64,000 nt of DNA from Marinibactrum halimedae (GTDB lineage Bacteria > Pseudomonadota > Gammaproteobacteria > Pseudomonadales > Cellvibrionaceae): assembly GCF_021234875.1 (NCBI RefSeq), contig NZ_JAJQVM010000005.1:119512-183511 (forward strand), read 5' to 3'. The notes under the pieces are model-generated. The model did no database searches. It was not told the origin of the DNA and worked only from the letters and a program-made list of their open reading frames with translations. This document shows, piece by piece, positions 10,044 through 20,236 of this stretch (positions within the stretch are counted from its first letter, which is position 1; each line of letters opens with the position of its first letter). The position numbers and the translations under genes were made by a program.

Positions 10044-10192
10044 TAGCCTGAGTCAGTTGGCTATTAAAACCGGGTTTCACCACACTTAACCATCTGGTTG
10101 ATTTTCAATCAAAACGCCTGGTGATTAAGTATGATGGAAGGACACAGGTTGAGCGGATGGATGGCCTATTTACGTTAGGCTGTAAAATTGGG

Positions 10193-10519
10193 CTAAACCG
10201 CTGAGTCCAAAAATTCAATCAGTTGGGTTTTTGAAAGTGCACCCACTTTGGTTGCTTCCAAATTACCATCTTTAAAAATCATCAACGTAGGAATACCACG
10301 AATCGCGTATTTTGCTGGGGTGTCCTTGTTGGCGTCTACGTCCATTTTGCAGATTTTTACTTTATCTTTGTACTGGTCGGCCAACTCATCCAACACCGGC
10401 GCAATCATTTTACAGGGGCCACACCAGGCCGCCCAAAAGTCAACCAATACTGGCAGGGATTCACCCAGAACATCAGTTTCGAAACTAGCGTCGGTTACTT
10501 GTACGATGGCATCACTCAT
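10193..10519 (-). CDS. trxA: Thioredoxin 1
   Basis: Cytosolic disulfide reductase. The sequence has the redox motif WCGPCK within [18 protein letters not shown], the cis-proline segment RGIPTLMIF, and the family length of 108 residues. The start is set at the ATG of [13 protein letters not shown], which aligns with E. coli TrxA (MSDKIIHLTD) and has GGAG nine bases upstream. An in-frame ATG three codons earlier directly abuts that GGAG. rho follows downstream in the same orientation. Confidence 0.98.
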   Translation of the reverse strand: MSDAIVQVTDASFETDVLGESLPVLVDFWAAWCGPCKMIAPVLDELADQYKDKVKICKMDVDANKDTPAKYAIRGIPTLMIFKDGNLEATKVGALSKTQLIEFLDSAV

Positions 10520-10704
10520 AAGTTGCATCTCCGTTTTTTCGGTTTACAGTCGCTGCTGTTCTTTTGCTCGGCATAATAAGGATTGCGCTGGCTGAGAACA
10601 AGGATTAGGCCAAACGCTTTTCACCTCAGTGAGGATTGGTCACTGTCGAGCAAAATGCTTGGCTATATCGTTTGGGCGATATTGGATAAATTCAAGCATA
10701 AATT

Positions 10705-10739
10705 ATGGAGAGGGCTTTAAATTGAGAAGCCCTCTCCAT
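10705..10739 (-). terminator. Terminator of ppk
   Basis: Perfect 13-bp stem ATGGAGAGGGCTT / AAGCCCTCTCCAT with a 9-base loop, 12 bases past the ppk stop codon on the minus strand and followed there by AATTTAT. Confidence 0.8.
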
Positions 10740-10751
10740 GTGATGAGCGGG

Positions 10752-12836
10752 TTAATCTCTCAAGGATTCCAGTAGTAAACTTTGTACTCCTTCATTGAGT
10801 TTACTGTTCGGGGGGGCTTCGTATTCACCGCTGGAGGTGAGCGTCCAACTTTGGTTGTTGTCATCTAAGTACATTTCTAAGTCTTGCAGTACGCGCTTGG
10901 TGAGTTTGGGTGACTCAATGGGAAAGCACACTTCAACACGACGATTGAGGTTTCTTTCCATGAGGTCGGCAGAGCCGCAATAGACATTCGGTGTGCTGTT
11001 GGCGAAATAGTACACGCGAGTGTGTTCTAGGAAGCGCCCAACAATGGATTTGACTCTAATATTATCGGAAACACCCGGAATGCCGGGACGCAGGCAGCAC
11101 ATACCTCGAATGATGAGGTCAACTTTAACTCCCGCTTGAGAGGCTCGATACAGCGCATGAATCACATCGGGTTCAGTTAGGCCATTGGCTTTCATGATGA
11201 CGCGTCCGGGTTGCCCGGATTCTACCGCATCAATCTCCCGTTGAATCAGTCGTATCAGCCCTGTTTTTAGGGTAAAAGGAGCATTCAATACACGGCGGAT
11301 GCGCTCTGTTTTCCCCATACCAGTGAGTTGTTGGAAGACTTTATGAACGTCAGCACAGATGTTTTCGTCTGCGGTGAGCAAGGAGTAGTCTGTGTACAGC
11401 CGAGCGGTGTCGGCGTGGTAATTCCCAGTCCCTAAGTGTGCATACCGCTTGAGCTGATCATTTTCGCGCCGAACCACCAGGATCATTTTCGAATGTGTTT
11501 TATAGCCCACCACACCGTAGACCACGACGGCCCCGGCGGCTTGAAGTTCGGCGGCTAATTCTAGGTTTTCTGCTTCGTCAAAGCGGGCGCGTAATTCCAC
11601 GACGGCAGTGACTTCTTTACCGTTGCGAGCGGCTTCTAACAGTGCTTGGACGACAGGTGAGTTGTCTCCTGTGCGATACAAGGTTTGTTTGATGGCCATG
11701 ACATTGGGGTCGATGGCGGCTTGTCGTAGTAATTGCACCACAGGCTTAAACGATTCAAACGGGTGTAGAAGCAAGTAATCGCGTTTGGCAATGGCACTGA
11801 ACATATCGCTTTTCTTGCCCAGTGCGCGGGGAATGCCTGGATTAAACGAGGGGTAAAGCAAGTCTGGTCGGTCTACCATGCTGGGTACACGCATTAGGCG
11901 TTTTAGGTTGACGGGCCCTTGAACCTGATACAGATGAGCTTCAGTCAGTTGTGTTTCTTTCAGTAAGAAGTCAATCAGTGGCTCGGGGCAATCGTCTGCC
12001 ACTTCCAAACGAACTGCACGGCCAAACCGTCGGGACGCTAGCTCCCCTTTTAAGGCGATGGCCAAATCGGCGACGCCTTCCATATCCACATCTAAATCGG
12101 CATTGCGAGTGACTCGGAACTGATAACAGCCTTTGACGGTCATGCCGGGGAATAATTTATCCACGTGGGCATGAATCATGGACGATAAAAAGACAAAGCT
12201 GTAAGTGCCATCGCTGAGGTGGTCTGGGAGTTGAATGACCCGGTCTAAAGAGCGGGGGGCCGGTACGATGGCCATGCCAGTTTCACGACCAAAGGCGTCT
12301 TTCCCTTCAAGGGAGACAATAAAATTCAAGCTTTTGTTTACCAGTAACGGAAAAGGGTGCGCAGGGTCTAGTCCAATGGGGCTCGATACGGGAAGGATGT
12401 CGGAGAGAAAATATTCTTCCACCCATTTCTGTAGGGCCGGTGTCCACTCGCTGCGGCGTAAAAAGTGTACGCCCTGTTCTTGCAGCTCAGGGATCAGCAT
12501 GGTGTTTAAAATATGGTATTGCTTTTCCACTAAGGGGTGGCAAGTCTCTGCAATGTGTTTGAGGGCTTGCTCCGGTGTGAGGCCGTCTAACCCGATGTTT
12601 TGTCGCTCTAGGTCGATGCGATCCATCAAGCCCGCAACTCGAATTTCAAAGAATTCGTCAATATTGGAGCTGAAGATCAATAGAAATCGCAGGCGTTCCA
12701 GTAGAGGGTGCTCGGTATTGAGCGCTTGCTCCAGAACGCGTTGATTAAATGTTAGGTGGCTTAGCTCCCGGTTAATGTAAAACTCCGGGTTATCGAGAGA
12801 GGGTTTTTCAGTGGAAACGGACAGGTCGTTGGGCAT
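10752..12836 (-). CDS. ppk1: Polyphosphate kinase 1
   Basis: Reversibly polymerises the gamma-phosphate of ATP into inorganic polyphosphate at the inner membrane. The 694 residues match the family. The N-terminal domain starts [20 protein letters not shown], followed by [14 protein letters not shown]. The phospholipase-D-like catalytic domains include [31 protein letters not shown] and VGYKTHSKM, whose histidine is the autophosphorylated residue by family knowledge. A second conserved block, [22 protein letters not shown], follows. The gene is monocistronic with its own terminator. No ppx is adjacent. Confidence 0.98.
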   Translation of the reverse strand: MPNDLSVSTEKPSLDNPEFYINRELSHLTFNQRVLEQALNTEHPLLERLRFLLIFSSNIDEFFEIRVAGLMDRIDLERQNIGLDGLTPEQALKHIAETCHPLVEKQYHILNTMLIPELQEQGVHFLRRSEWTPALQKWVEEYFLSDILPVSSPIGLDPAHPFPLLVNKSLNFIVSLEGKDAFGRETGMAIVPAPRSLDRVIQLPDHLSDGTYSFVFLSSMIHAHVDKLFPGMTVKGCYQFRVTRNADLDVDMEGVADLAIALKGELASRRFGRAVRLEVADDCPEPLIDFLLKETQLTEAHLYQVQGPVNLKRLMRVPSMVDRPDLLYPSFNPGIPRALGKKSDMFSAIAKRDYLLLHPFESFKPVVQLLRQAAIDPNVMAIKQTLYRTGDNSPVVQALLEAARNGKEVTAVVELRARFDEAENLELAAELQAAGAVVVYGVVGYKTHSKMILVVRRENDQLKRYAHLGTGNYHADTARLYTDYSLLTADENICADVHKVFQQLTGMGKTERIRRVLNAPFTLKTGLIRLIQREIDAVESGQPGRVIMKANGLTEPDVIHALYRASQAGVKVDLIIRGMCCLRPGIPGVSDNIRVKSIVGRFLEHTRVYYFANSTPNVYCGSADLMERNLNRRVEVCFPIESPKLTKRVLQDLEMYLDDNNQSWTLTSSGEYEAPPNSKLNEGVQSLLLESLRD

Positions 12837-13028
12837 GGTAAAACCTTAGGTGATGTCTGTAGATACCGCGACAGGAAGGCACCGCGAGGCTGGCTTCTAT
12901 TGGAAGATCTGCGGCTAGTCTGTGGCGGTAATGTTAAGAGTTTGTGACGGGAATGGAAACTGTGTGGTCATGGTTTTTGTTGGTGTTTCAGGGCCACATC
13001 AGACTACTTGGTGCCTCAACTCAGTTGT

Positions 13029-15443
13029 TCACCCGAGAACTTTCTCTGGGCTTTGAATTAACCCCATCTTTTGTATCGCCTCCACCAATGATTTCATGGT
13101 GACGGGTTTGCACAGATAATAATTCATACCACATTCGAATACGGCTTCTCGGTGTTCTTCCAGCGCATGAGCTGTCAGTGCCACGATGTTAGAGGCAGTG
13201 ACACTATGGGTGCGCTCGTATTCCCTGATATTTCGGGTGGCTTCGAAGCCGTCCATTTCCGGCATTTCACAATCCATTAAGACTAAATCGAATTGTTTGC
13301 CAGAGTTGGTGACGCTATTAAACGCCTCCAGCCCGTTCTCTACAATTTCAGGTTCGATTCCCATTTTATTCAGTAGGCCGCGAATTACCATGCGGTTAAC
13401 ACTGTTATCTTCGGCCACTAAAACACGTAGTTTGGTGTAATGCATGAGGTTAGCCTCATCCAAGTCCAGAACTGGTTTGCGTTTAGTGTGGGTGCCGTGG
13501 AGTAACTCGAGTAGTTTGGATTTAAAGCGTTGTGGGGACACCGGTTTGCGCATCCAAGACTCAATGCGTGCACTGGTGAGTTGCTCATTGTCGTAATTGG
13601 CTTCCGCCCCCGTGAACATAAACATGTGTACATCTTTATGTTGGGTAAGTTCGACAGCAAATTTTTTCGCTAGTTGGTAACCGTTGATGTCTGGCAGTTC
13701 ATAATCAATGGCGATAAAGTCGTAAGGTTTATCGGTGTCCATTTGGTCTTGCAAGAGCATGTGGGACTCGTGTCCGCTGGCGGAGGTTTGAACCATCATG
13801 CCCCAACTTTCACATTGCACCTGCAATACCCGAGTGAGGAAAGTGTTGTCTTCCACGATGAGAATGGACTTGCCGCGCAGCTCATTGGCCGCATCTTCCG
13901 CTTTTTGTGTAATTGGTCTATCCACTCGATGAAACCGAGAGGTGAACCAAAATGTTGAGCCTTCACCTTCAATACTTTCTACACCAATTTCACCGCCCAT
14001 CATTTCAGCAAGACGTTTACAAATGGCGAGTCCTAAACCGGTTCCGCCATATTTACGCGTGGTAGAGCTGTCTGCTTGACTGAAGGATTCGAAAAGGTTT
14101 TCTTGGGCATCAGTGGAGATGCCAATACCGCTGTCGGTGACACTGAATAACAACAAGACTTCGCTGCCGTTATCGGCACTGTCGAGCTTGGCTTCTAAAA
14201 CGACATGGCCATCTTTAGTGAATTTGAAGGCATTGCCTAATAGGTTGATGATCAGTTGGCGTAATCGGGTAGGATCCCCCACTAAATAGAGTGGTGTACC
14301 GGGGGCGACATTGCCGATGAGTTCGATATTACGTTTGTTGGCAGTGGCTCCAAACAATTGCACACAGTCTTCAATGAGTAAGTCGACATTGAACTCGGTG
14401 GTTTCGAGCTCCATTTTGCCGGCTTCGATTTTGGAGTAATCCAACACATCGTTAATGATGTCCAGCAAGCTGATGCCCGAGCGGTGGATAACATCGAGAT
14501 AGTGACGTTGGTTCTCGTTAAGCTCGGTGTCGCGAAGTAATTCCACCATACCGATTACCCCGTTCATTGGGGTTCGAATTTCATGGCTCATGGTGGCCAA
14601 AAACTGGCTTTTAGCTCTGTTGGCTGTTTCCGCTGCCACTTTCTGACGTCTTGATTCCAGCTTTTCTTGTTTCTCTGTTAGTAAGGCGTTCTCAATGACT
14701 CGGCGTTGTTCAATGTCGTCTAGGAGTGTTTCGCGCATTTGGTTAAATGCCATGACCACATTATCGAGTTCGTCTGGGTTGGTTGTGTGTAAGCGCTTGT
14801 TGTGCAGTTTGAGTGGCGTTTCGAGGTTGTCGAGAGTAAGCCTTCGAGCGTACTGGGCGATGGTTACCATATGCCGGGTCAACATAGAGCGTACTAGCCA
14901 CAAAATAAATAGAGCGATGGCCAATGTTTTACTGCCCTGTAATGCCACAATGTAAGATGCTCTCTCCCACATTTTGGTATAAACACTGTCGAGGCTGGCG
15001 GAAACGAAAAGTGTGCCCAGCTCTTGGGGTTCTGAGGTTTGGTCACTGTAGATGAGAGGGTATTCTTTGGTAAGGGTGTTACCTTGGTTGCCTAAAATTT
15101 CTGTTTCAGCATCTTGTGGGGTGGCGCTCATGGCCTGTTCGCGGTTATTCCAGTCACGCCAAACCACCGTCACCTGCACCACGTCCTCTACTTCCAGTAA
15201 ACTGTGTATTTGTACGTTCAGTTGTTCTTCGTCAAAGCCCCATAAACTTTTTGTGATGCTCGGGAGAGTACTGATACGCACCTGATCAAGACGTTTTTCG
15301 AGAGAGGCAACATCATCATGAAAGCTCAGATACAACTGGATAAGAATGGCCAGTAATGTAATTAATGAGCTGGTGATAAGAATCAACCCCATTAGCTTGG
15401 TGGCAATAGGGTTGTTGCGACTGTATCGAATAATGTCGAGCAT
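13029..15443 (-). CDS. Hybrid sensor histidine kinase with two receiver domains (BarA-like architecture)
   Basis: Inner-membrane phosphorelay kinase of 804 residues. A transmembrane helix at about 17-40 and a second at about 170-190 bracket an extracytoplasmic sensor domain, followed by a HAMP-like linker. The dimerisation domain carries the phosphorylatable histidine in [15 protein letters not shown] (about 287). The ATPase domain has [19 protein letters not shown] and GGTGLGL. The first receiver (about 533-650) has the phosphate-accepting aspartate in [10 protein letters not shown]; the second (about 675-795) in [13 protein letters not shown]. There is no C-terminal Hpt domain and no response regulator nearby, so it must use an Hpt protein encoded elsewhere. 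Signal unknown. Confidence 0.92.
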   Translation of the reverse strand: MLDIIRYSRNNPIATKLMGLILITSSLITLLAILIQLYLSFHDDVASLEKRLDQVRISTLPSITKSLWGFDEEQLNVQIHSLLEVEDVVQVTVVWRDWNNREQAMSATPQDAETEILGNQGNTLTKEYPLIYSDQTSEPQELGTLFVSASLDSVYTKMWERASYIVALQGSKTLAIALFILWLVRSMLTRHMVTIAQYARRLTLDNLETPLKLHNKRLHTTNPDELDNVVMAFNQMRETLLDDIEQRRVIENALLTEKQEKLESRRQKVAAETANRAKSQFLATMSHEIRTPMNGVIGMVELLRDTELNENQRHYLDVIHRSGISLLDIINDVLDYSKIEAGKMELETTEFNVDLLIEDCVQLFGATANKRNIELIGNVAPGTPLYLVGDPTRLRQLIINLLGNAFKFTKDGHVVLEAKLDSADNGSEVLLLFSVTDSGIGISTDAQENLFESFSQADSSTTRKYGGTGLGLAICKRLAEMMGGEIGVESIEGEGSTFWFTSRFHRVDRPITQKAEDAANELRGKSILIVEDNTFLTRVLQVQCESWGMMVQTSASGHESHMLLQDQMDTDKPYDFIAIDYELPDINGYQLAKKFAVELTQHKDVHMFMFTGAEANYDNEQLTSARIESWMRKPVSPQRFKSKLLELLHGTHTKRKPVLDLDEANLMHYTKLRVLVAEDNSVNRMVIRGLLNKMGIEPEIVENGLEAFNSVTNSGKQFDLVLMDCEMPEMDGFEATRNIREYERTHSVTASNIVALTAHALEEHREAVFECGMNYYLCKPVTMKSLVEAIQKMGLIQSPEKVLG

Positions 15444-15994
15444 TATTGATCAACTCTGTCTGTCATAAATTATGTGGTGGGTGAGTGTCTTCGCTCGCGC
15501 CGGTATAATTGATCTGGCAGGAATAGAGGCGCGAAGCATTTATTGTTGAATTCATTCTTTTATAAACTGATTTTTTTGCAAACGTATTGATGCGTCATTT
15601 GATGGTGTCAAATAATAACAATAACGCCAATCCGAGCTTATCGGCAGTACGTTTCAATCAATAAAAAATTTATATTAATAAATTACTAAAGTTGCAGCAT
15701 ATCTTATGCCATACAAAAAACATACTCACGACGAACCGTCTCTCGCTTGAGCCATTGGGTTTCATCTAGGCGAGAGATTATTCACTGTGAGAAAACGTTC
15801 GCTTGGTTGGGTGTTTAATTTGCACCACATTTGCCCATTGATGTTGTATCAAGTGTAGCAGTATCCCAATGTATGACGAATCAATTATGAGCATTCGTTC
15901 GGCTAGTGCCAAATAAAAGCAATTATTCACCGAAAATCGTGTGTCATTGGGATAATTACTGTTGTCAGCCCAATGTTTTTGCGTCGAAGGTTTA
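15444..15994. other. Spacer between hemW and the hybrid kinase gene
   Basis: No supported gene. It is AT-rich, with the kinase promoter expected near 15450-15600. An inverted repeat TCTCTCGC (15739-15746) / GCGAGAGA (15770-15777) encloses a 23-base loop, which could be a hemW 3' structure, but it lies more than 200 bases past the hemW stop. Confidence 0.6.
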
Positions 15995-17179
15995 TTATTC
16001 AGGCGCTGAAAGGTGTTCGTTGGCCTCAAACATGGCTAGTACGTGATTGAGAAAACGGTGGCCAAGGGGGGTGGTGCAATAGCGTTGTGCATCTTCTTTT
16101 AATAAAGTTTTTTCTGTGAGTGTGCGAATCACAGAGATGATTTGGTCTTCTTGCAGCCCTGTACGTGCAGGGAACAAATCTCGTTCGACCCCCTCATTGA
16201 GTCGCAGTGTATTCATGAAAAACTCAAGGGGAAGTGCATCGGCCACAATGGTTTTTTTCCCTGCGCAGAAATCAGAGTCTCGTTCCAAGTACTTGGCGGG
16301 TTGTCGTGTTTTCCAGCGACGCTCAATAGTATCGTTGGGGTACGAACTATCTGAGTTGAGGTGAGTGACTTTGCCGTGTGCACCTGCACCAATGCCGAGA
16401 TAATCCCCAAATTGCCAATAGTTCAGGTTATGGCGACAACGGTTATTGGGTGAAGCGTAGGCAGATACCTCATATTGCGCAAAACCGGCGTTGTCGAGGA
16501 GATCGTGTCCAGCGTCTTGAATATCCGCCAGGGTATCATCAGCGGGTAGAATGGGCGGTGCGCTGTAAAACTCGGTATTGGGCTCAATGGTGAGCTGGTA
16601 CCAACTCAAGTGGGTTGGCTCTAACGACAGTGCTTGGGTTAAGTCTGCTAAAGCATCATCAAGGGATTGATTAGGGAGGCCATGCATCAGGTCGATATTA
16701 ATGTTTTCAATACCTGCTGTGCGTGCACTTTTTACGGCGTTGCTGGCTTCCTGGCTTGTATGAATACGCCCTAATGCCGTTAATTGTTCTGATTGGAACG
16801 ATTGCACACCAATAGAAAGTCGATTGACTCCGGCGGTGAAGAAGTCAGAAAACTTTTGTTGCTCTACCGTGCCTGGGTTGGCCTCTAGGGTGATCTCAGC
16901 GTCTTTAGCGATGCCAATGATGTCATCAGCGGCGTCTAAAATCGCGCCGATGGCCTTCCCAGAAAACAAACTGGGCGTGCCACCGCCAAAGAAAATGGAT
17001 TCGATCGGGCGATGGTATGCGTTGATTTTTTCCGAGAGTAAATCTCGTCGAAGCGCGGCAACATACTCTTCTTCTGGCAAGGTGTTACCAAACGCGTGGG
17101 AGTTAAAGTCACAGTAAGGGCATTTGCGAACACACCACGGAATGTGTACATAAAGGCTCAGTGGCGGAAGGGAAAGCAT
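15995..17179 (-). CDS. hemW: HemW, radical SAM heme chaperone (coproporphyrinogen dehydrogenase-like)
   Basis: Radical SAM protein, by family knowledge a heme-binding chaperone rather than a true oxygen-independent coproporphyrinogen oxidase. The CX3CX2C cluster motif is CVRKCPYC, and FFGGGTPSL, LEANPGT and RLSIGVQSFQ follow in order. It has the family HemW C-terminal domain and lacks the N-terminal extension of HemN. 394 residues. It lies 26 bp downstream of rdgB in the conserved rdgB-hemW order and probably belongs to the same transcript. Confidence 0.96.
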   Translation of the reverse strand: MLSLPPLSLYVHIPWCVRKCPYCDFNSHAFGNTLPEEEYVAALRRDLLSEKINAYHRPIESIFFGGGTPSLFSGKAIGAILDAADDIIGIAKDAEITLEANPGTVEQQKFSDFFTAGVNRLSIGVQSFQSEQLTALGRIHTSQEASNAVKSARTAGIENINIDLMHGLPNQSLDDALADLTQALSLEPTHLSWYQLTIEPNTEFYSAPPILPADDTLADIQDAGHDLLDNAGFAQYEVSAYASPNNRCRHNLNYWQFGDYLGIGAGAHGKVTHLNSDSSYPNDTIERRWKTRQPAKYLERDSDFCAGKKTIVADALPLEFFMNTLRLNEGVERDLFPARTGLQEDQIISVIRTLTEKTLLKEDAQRYCTTPLGHRFLNHVLAMFEANEHLSAPE

Positions 17180-17205
17180 TATCTTCTCTTTAATTTATCG
17201 TTCAA

Positions 17206-17826
17206 TCAGCGAATGATTTGGGCGTTACGCATACCGTCTAACAGTTGAGACATGGCCATACCTCTGTGGCTGATGGCGTTCTTCTCTGCTTTGTCTAACT
17301 GTGCGCTGGCACAATGGTGGGTGGGAACGTAAAAAAGAGGGTCGTAGCCAAAACCGTTTTCCCCACAAGGGGCTTCTAGAATGCGGCCATACCATTGGCC
17401 AATGGCCAAAATAGGGGTCGGGTCTTCGGCGTGACGCATAAACGCTAAGGCGCAGATAAAACGTGCCCCTCGCTTGGCTTCAGGAATATCGGCCAAGGCG
17501 GTAATCAGCTTTGCGTTGTTATCGGCATCGTTACCGGATTCGGAATACCGGGCAGAATAAATGCCCGGAGCCCCATTTAGGGCATCCACAGCAAGGCCAG
17601 AGTCATCAGCGATGGCGGCAAGCCCGGTATGCTCACAGGCATGGCGCGCTTTTAAAATCGCATTTTCCACAAAGGTGAGCCCGGTTTCATCCACACTGGG
17701 CACGTTAAACTCGCTTTGCGGTTTGATCGAGATATGGTACTCCCCCAACAATTGCTGAAATTCACGAATTTTTCCAGCGTTGCCGCTGGCGAGGACAATG
17801 GATTGTGGCTTAATGGCGGTCGACAT
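17206..17826 (-). CDS. rdgB: dITP/XTP pyrophosphatase
   Basis: Hydrolyses the noncanonical purine triphosphates dITP, XTP and ITP to monophosphates, keeping them out of DNA and RNA. 206 residues with the Ham1 family motifs LASGNAGKIREF at the N-terminus, IADDSGLAVDALNGAPGIYSARY, and ENGFGYDPLFY with SHRG toward the end. Its start overlaps the DUF4426 gene by 17 bp, so translation is probably coupled. Confidence 0.97.
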   Translation of the reverse strand: MSTAIKPQSIVLASGNAGKIREFQQLLGEYHISIKPQSEFNVPSVDETGLTFVENAILKARHACEHTGLAAIADDSGLAVDALNGAPGIYSARYSESGNDADNNAKLITALADIPEAKRGARFICALAFMRHAEDPTPILAIGQWYGRILEAPCGENGFGYDPLFYVPTHHCASAQLDKAEKNAISHRGMAMSQLLDGMRNAQIIR

Positions 17827-18289
17827 AGAGCTTCTTCGAAAATTTCAATTTGATGGGTGAGTCACTGCCTTCTGGCGTAACAGTGATAAAAAAGTTCATG
17901 ACTTCTTCATTAGTGAACCGTATTGGGGCCAGATAGTACGTGGTGTTTTGCTCATTAATGCGCTGGAATTTCAGTTTTTGCGCTTGTTGCATCAAGTTGC
18001 GTGCTTCGCCTTTCAAGTTGGCGGGTAGTCCAAGTGTTTGTGTTTCTTCGCCGTCTTTGGTTACCACAATATTAACCAGTGCGCGATCTTTCCCGCGAAT
18101 CAGTTTATAAGTGCTTGCAATGTCAGGCGGGATGAAACTGCTGTTAAACACGCTGTAAAAAATACGATAGCCATCTTCGGTAATGGAGATATTCTCTTGA
18201 GCATTTGAAGTCATTGACGATAGCGTGAAAAACAGAGCCAATAAGCTCATGAGTAAGGCAGGAAAAAATTGATGCAGTTGAGTCAACAT
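17810..18289 (-). CDS. DUF4426 domain exported protein
   Basis: A small exported protein of unknown function. The first 30 residues form a signal peptide (hydrophobic LLMSLLALFFTLSSM, cleavage likely after SNA), followed by a beta-rich domain of about 125 residues. The family is known to me only from its position between metW and rdgB in Pseudomonas and relatives, which is repeated here. I see no catalytic motif and no lipobox. Confidence 0.85.
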   Translation of the reverse strand: MLTQLHQFFPALLMSLLALFFTLSSMTSNAQENISITEDGYRIFYSVFNSSFIPPDIASTYKLIRGKDRALVNIVVTKDGEETQTLGLPANLKGEARNLMQQAQKLKFQRINEQNTTYYLAPIRFTNEEVMNFFITVTPEGSDSPIKLKFSKKLYVDRH

Positions 18290-18323
18290 GGGTCACCTCA
18301 TTTGGCTAAGTTAACCTGGGGCA

Positions 18324-18914
18324 TTAGCCTAGGTGGTAAATGGCGGTATCACCGAAAAGGTTGGGCAAGAAGGTAGCCCCTGCTTTGTCCAGTGGATTTT
18401 GAGTGACGACCAGCCGCTGTTTTATGGTGATATTGCGCTCTTTACACAAGACTTCAAAGTCTTTAAAGGTACAAAAGTGAATGTTTGGCGTGTTATACCA
18501 CTCGTAAGGCAGTAAATCAGACACTGGCATGACACCGCTGAGCCCAAGGTGTAAACGGGCTTTCCAGTGACCAAAGTTGGGAAACGTCACGATACATTCC
18601 TTGCCAATACGCAACATTTCTTCAACGAGTTTATCCGGGTAGCGCATGGTTTGCAGTGCTTGGGTCATGATCACGGTATCAAAGCTTTGATCATTGAATT
18701 CATCTAAGTGGCGTTGATCCAGATTGTAATCAATGACATTTACTCCCTTTTCAACGCAGCTGGCGATTTCTTTGGCATCAATCTCCAAGCCATACCCGCT
18801 AACCTGTTTGGTGTCTGATAAGAGTTTTAACAGTGTGCCATCACCACAGCCTAAATCCAGAACGTGGCTGCCGGGTTTGATCCATTGTTGAATGACTTGA
18901 AAATCAATGCGCAT
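18324..18914 (-). CDS. metW: MetW, methionine biosynthesis methyltransferase-like protein
   Basis: SAM-methyltransferase-fold protein always found beside metX. It is reported to be required with MetX for homoserine acylation in some proteobacteria, with its own reaction unclear. The motif I sequence HVLDLGCGDGTLL is intact, followed by VIMTQALQTMRYPDKLVEEMLRIGKECIVTFPNFGHW. The start is set at MRIDFQVIQQWI, giving 196 residues as in the family. The reading frame is open a further 45 codons into metX, but that part reads across the metX 3' end. The gene begins 4 bp after the metX stop. Confidence 0.94.
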   Translation of the reverse strand: MRIDFQVIQQWIKPGSHVLDLGCGDGTLLKLLSDTKQVSGYGLEIDAKEIASCVEKGVNVIDYNLDQRHLDEFNDQSFDTVIMTQALQTMRYPDKLVEEMLRIGKECIVTFPNFGHWKARLHLGLSGVMPVSDLLPYEWYNTPNIHFCTFKDFEVLCKERNITIKQRLVVTQNPLDKAGATFLPNLFGDTAIYHLG

Positions 18915-18918
18915 GAGC

Positions 18919-20139
18919 TCAGCCTCCTGTTTTAGGCTTGGACGCCGTGCCAATGTCGATATTGTTGAGGTACTGGGAAAAAACGGTTTGATATCGCTCA
19001 TTGGGCAATAAAAACGCATCGTGACCATACTGAGAATCGATTTCGGCATAACTGACGGGGCGCTTGGCAGCGATAAGTGCGTTGACGATTTCCCGAGAAC
19101 GTTCTGGCGAAAAGCGCCAATCGCTTGAAAAGGAGATTACCAAAAAGTTGCATGTGGATTGCTCGAAGGCAGTGACGGGGTTGTCGTTGTACTCTCGGCT
19201 TAAGTCGAAGTAATCCAGTGCTTTAGTCATCAAAATATAAGTGTTGGCATCAAAACTCTTGGAAAAATTCGCGCCCTGGTAGCGCAGGTAGCTTTCAATC
19301 TGAAATTCTACCGGCTCATTGTCGCCTTGCTTAAAGCTGCCGCTTTTTAATTCTCGACCAAATTTATTTCCCATACCGTCGCCCGACAAATAGGTAATAT
19401 GGCCGATCATACGTGCAACGGATAGCCCACCTTTGGGATAGGTGTGGTGCTTGAGATAGTCGCCACCGAAGAACTCCGGGTCTGAAGTGATGGCGCTGCG
19501 TGCCGCTTCATTAAAGGCGATGTTTTGGGCGGTGAGTTTCATGGAAGAGGCAATCACAATACAGTGGCGTACTCGATCTGGGTACTCTAATGACCAGCGC
19601 ATCGCTTGCATGCCCCCCAAACTGCCTCCAATCACGGCTGCCCAGCACTGAATGCCCAAGGTATCGGCCAAACGTGCCTGGCTATTTACCCAATCTCTCA
19701 CTCGCAGAAGCGGGAACCCAGATCCCCAAGGCTCACCGGTATCTGGGTTAATGCTGGTGGGGCCGGTAGAACCGTGACAACCGCCTAGGTTATTGAGGCT
19801 CACGACAAAAAATCGATTGGTATCGATGGGTTTACCAGGGCCAATATATTGATCCCACCAGCCCGGCTTCTTGTCGTTTTGATCATGGAAGCCCGCTGCG
19901 TGGTGGTGACCTGAAAGGGCGTGACAAATCAATATGGCATTACTGGCGTCCGCGTTTAATCTGCCATAGGTCTCATAAATAAGCGTAAATTCAGAGAGTG
20001 TTTGTCCACAGGTAAGCAATAGCGGGTTGGTAAAGTGATGAATTTGGGGGGTCACTAAGCCAACGCTATCGTCTGGAAAGCGGCAGGGTTGCTCCGTTAC
20101 AGGAGGGGCATCAACGTCGTTGGATGGAGAATTGGGCAT
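18919..20139 (-). CDS. metX: Homoserine O-acyltransferase
   Basis: Alpha/beta hydrolase that activates homoserine for methionine synthesis. The nucleophile elbow GGSLGGMQ, the segment [11 protein letters not shown] and the C-terminal YGHDAFL that supplies the catalytic histidine are all visible, and the 406 residues fit the family. Whether it uses acetyl-CoA or succinyl-CoA cannot be told from motifs alone; gammaproteobacterial MetX paired with MetW is often a succinyltransferase. It forms an operon with metW. Confidence 0.95.
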   Translation of the reverse strand: MPNSPSNDVDAPPVTEQPCRFPDDSVGLVTPQIHHFTNPLLLTCGQTLSEFTLIYETYGRLNADASNAILICHALSGHHHAAGFHDQNDKKPGWWDQYIGPGKPIDTNRFFVVSLNNLGGCHGSTGPTSINPDTGEPWGSGFPLLRVRDWVNSQARLADTLGIQCWAAVIGGSLGGMQAMRWSLEYPDRVRHCIVIASSMKLTAQNIAFNEAARSAITSDPEFFGGDYLKHHTYPKGGLSVARMIGHITYLSGDGMGNKFGRELKSGSFKQGDNEPVEFQIESYLRYQGANFSKSFDANTYILMTKALDYFDLSREYNDNPVTAFEQSTCNFLVISFSSDWRFSPERSREIVNALIAAKRPVSYAEIDSQYGHDAFLLPNERYQTVFSQYLNNIDIGTASKPKTGG

Positions 20140-20236
20140 AACAATACGACTCTTTAGCGGACGCGAAAGTCTATTCAGCTATTTTGCTATGCGCAAGTAT
20201 TCCAACATTACTGGACGGTTTTGAGGGTAATGAGAG

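Larger units (their letters stand above)
9483..10192. other. Long spacer between trxA and rho (probable rho leader)
   Basis: No recognisable gene on either strand. rho is autoregulated through a long leader in enteric bacteria, and this 710-bp stretch probably contains the rho promoter and untranslated leader. Visible structures are a 15-bp tandem duplication (9717-9746) and a small GC hairpin (10026-10043). Confidence 0.6.

Noticed and set aside
15778..16029. 83-codon minus-strand frame overlapping the hemW 3' end
   Set aside because: No ribosome-binding site, no recognisable family and composition like noncoding DNA; it overlaps the hemW coding region out of frame.
18915..19049. In-frame upstream extension of metW
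   Set aside because: It would be translated from within metX; family members start at the MRxDxxxI segment.
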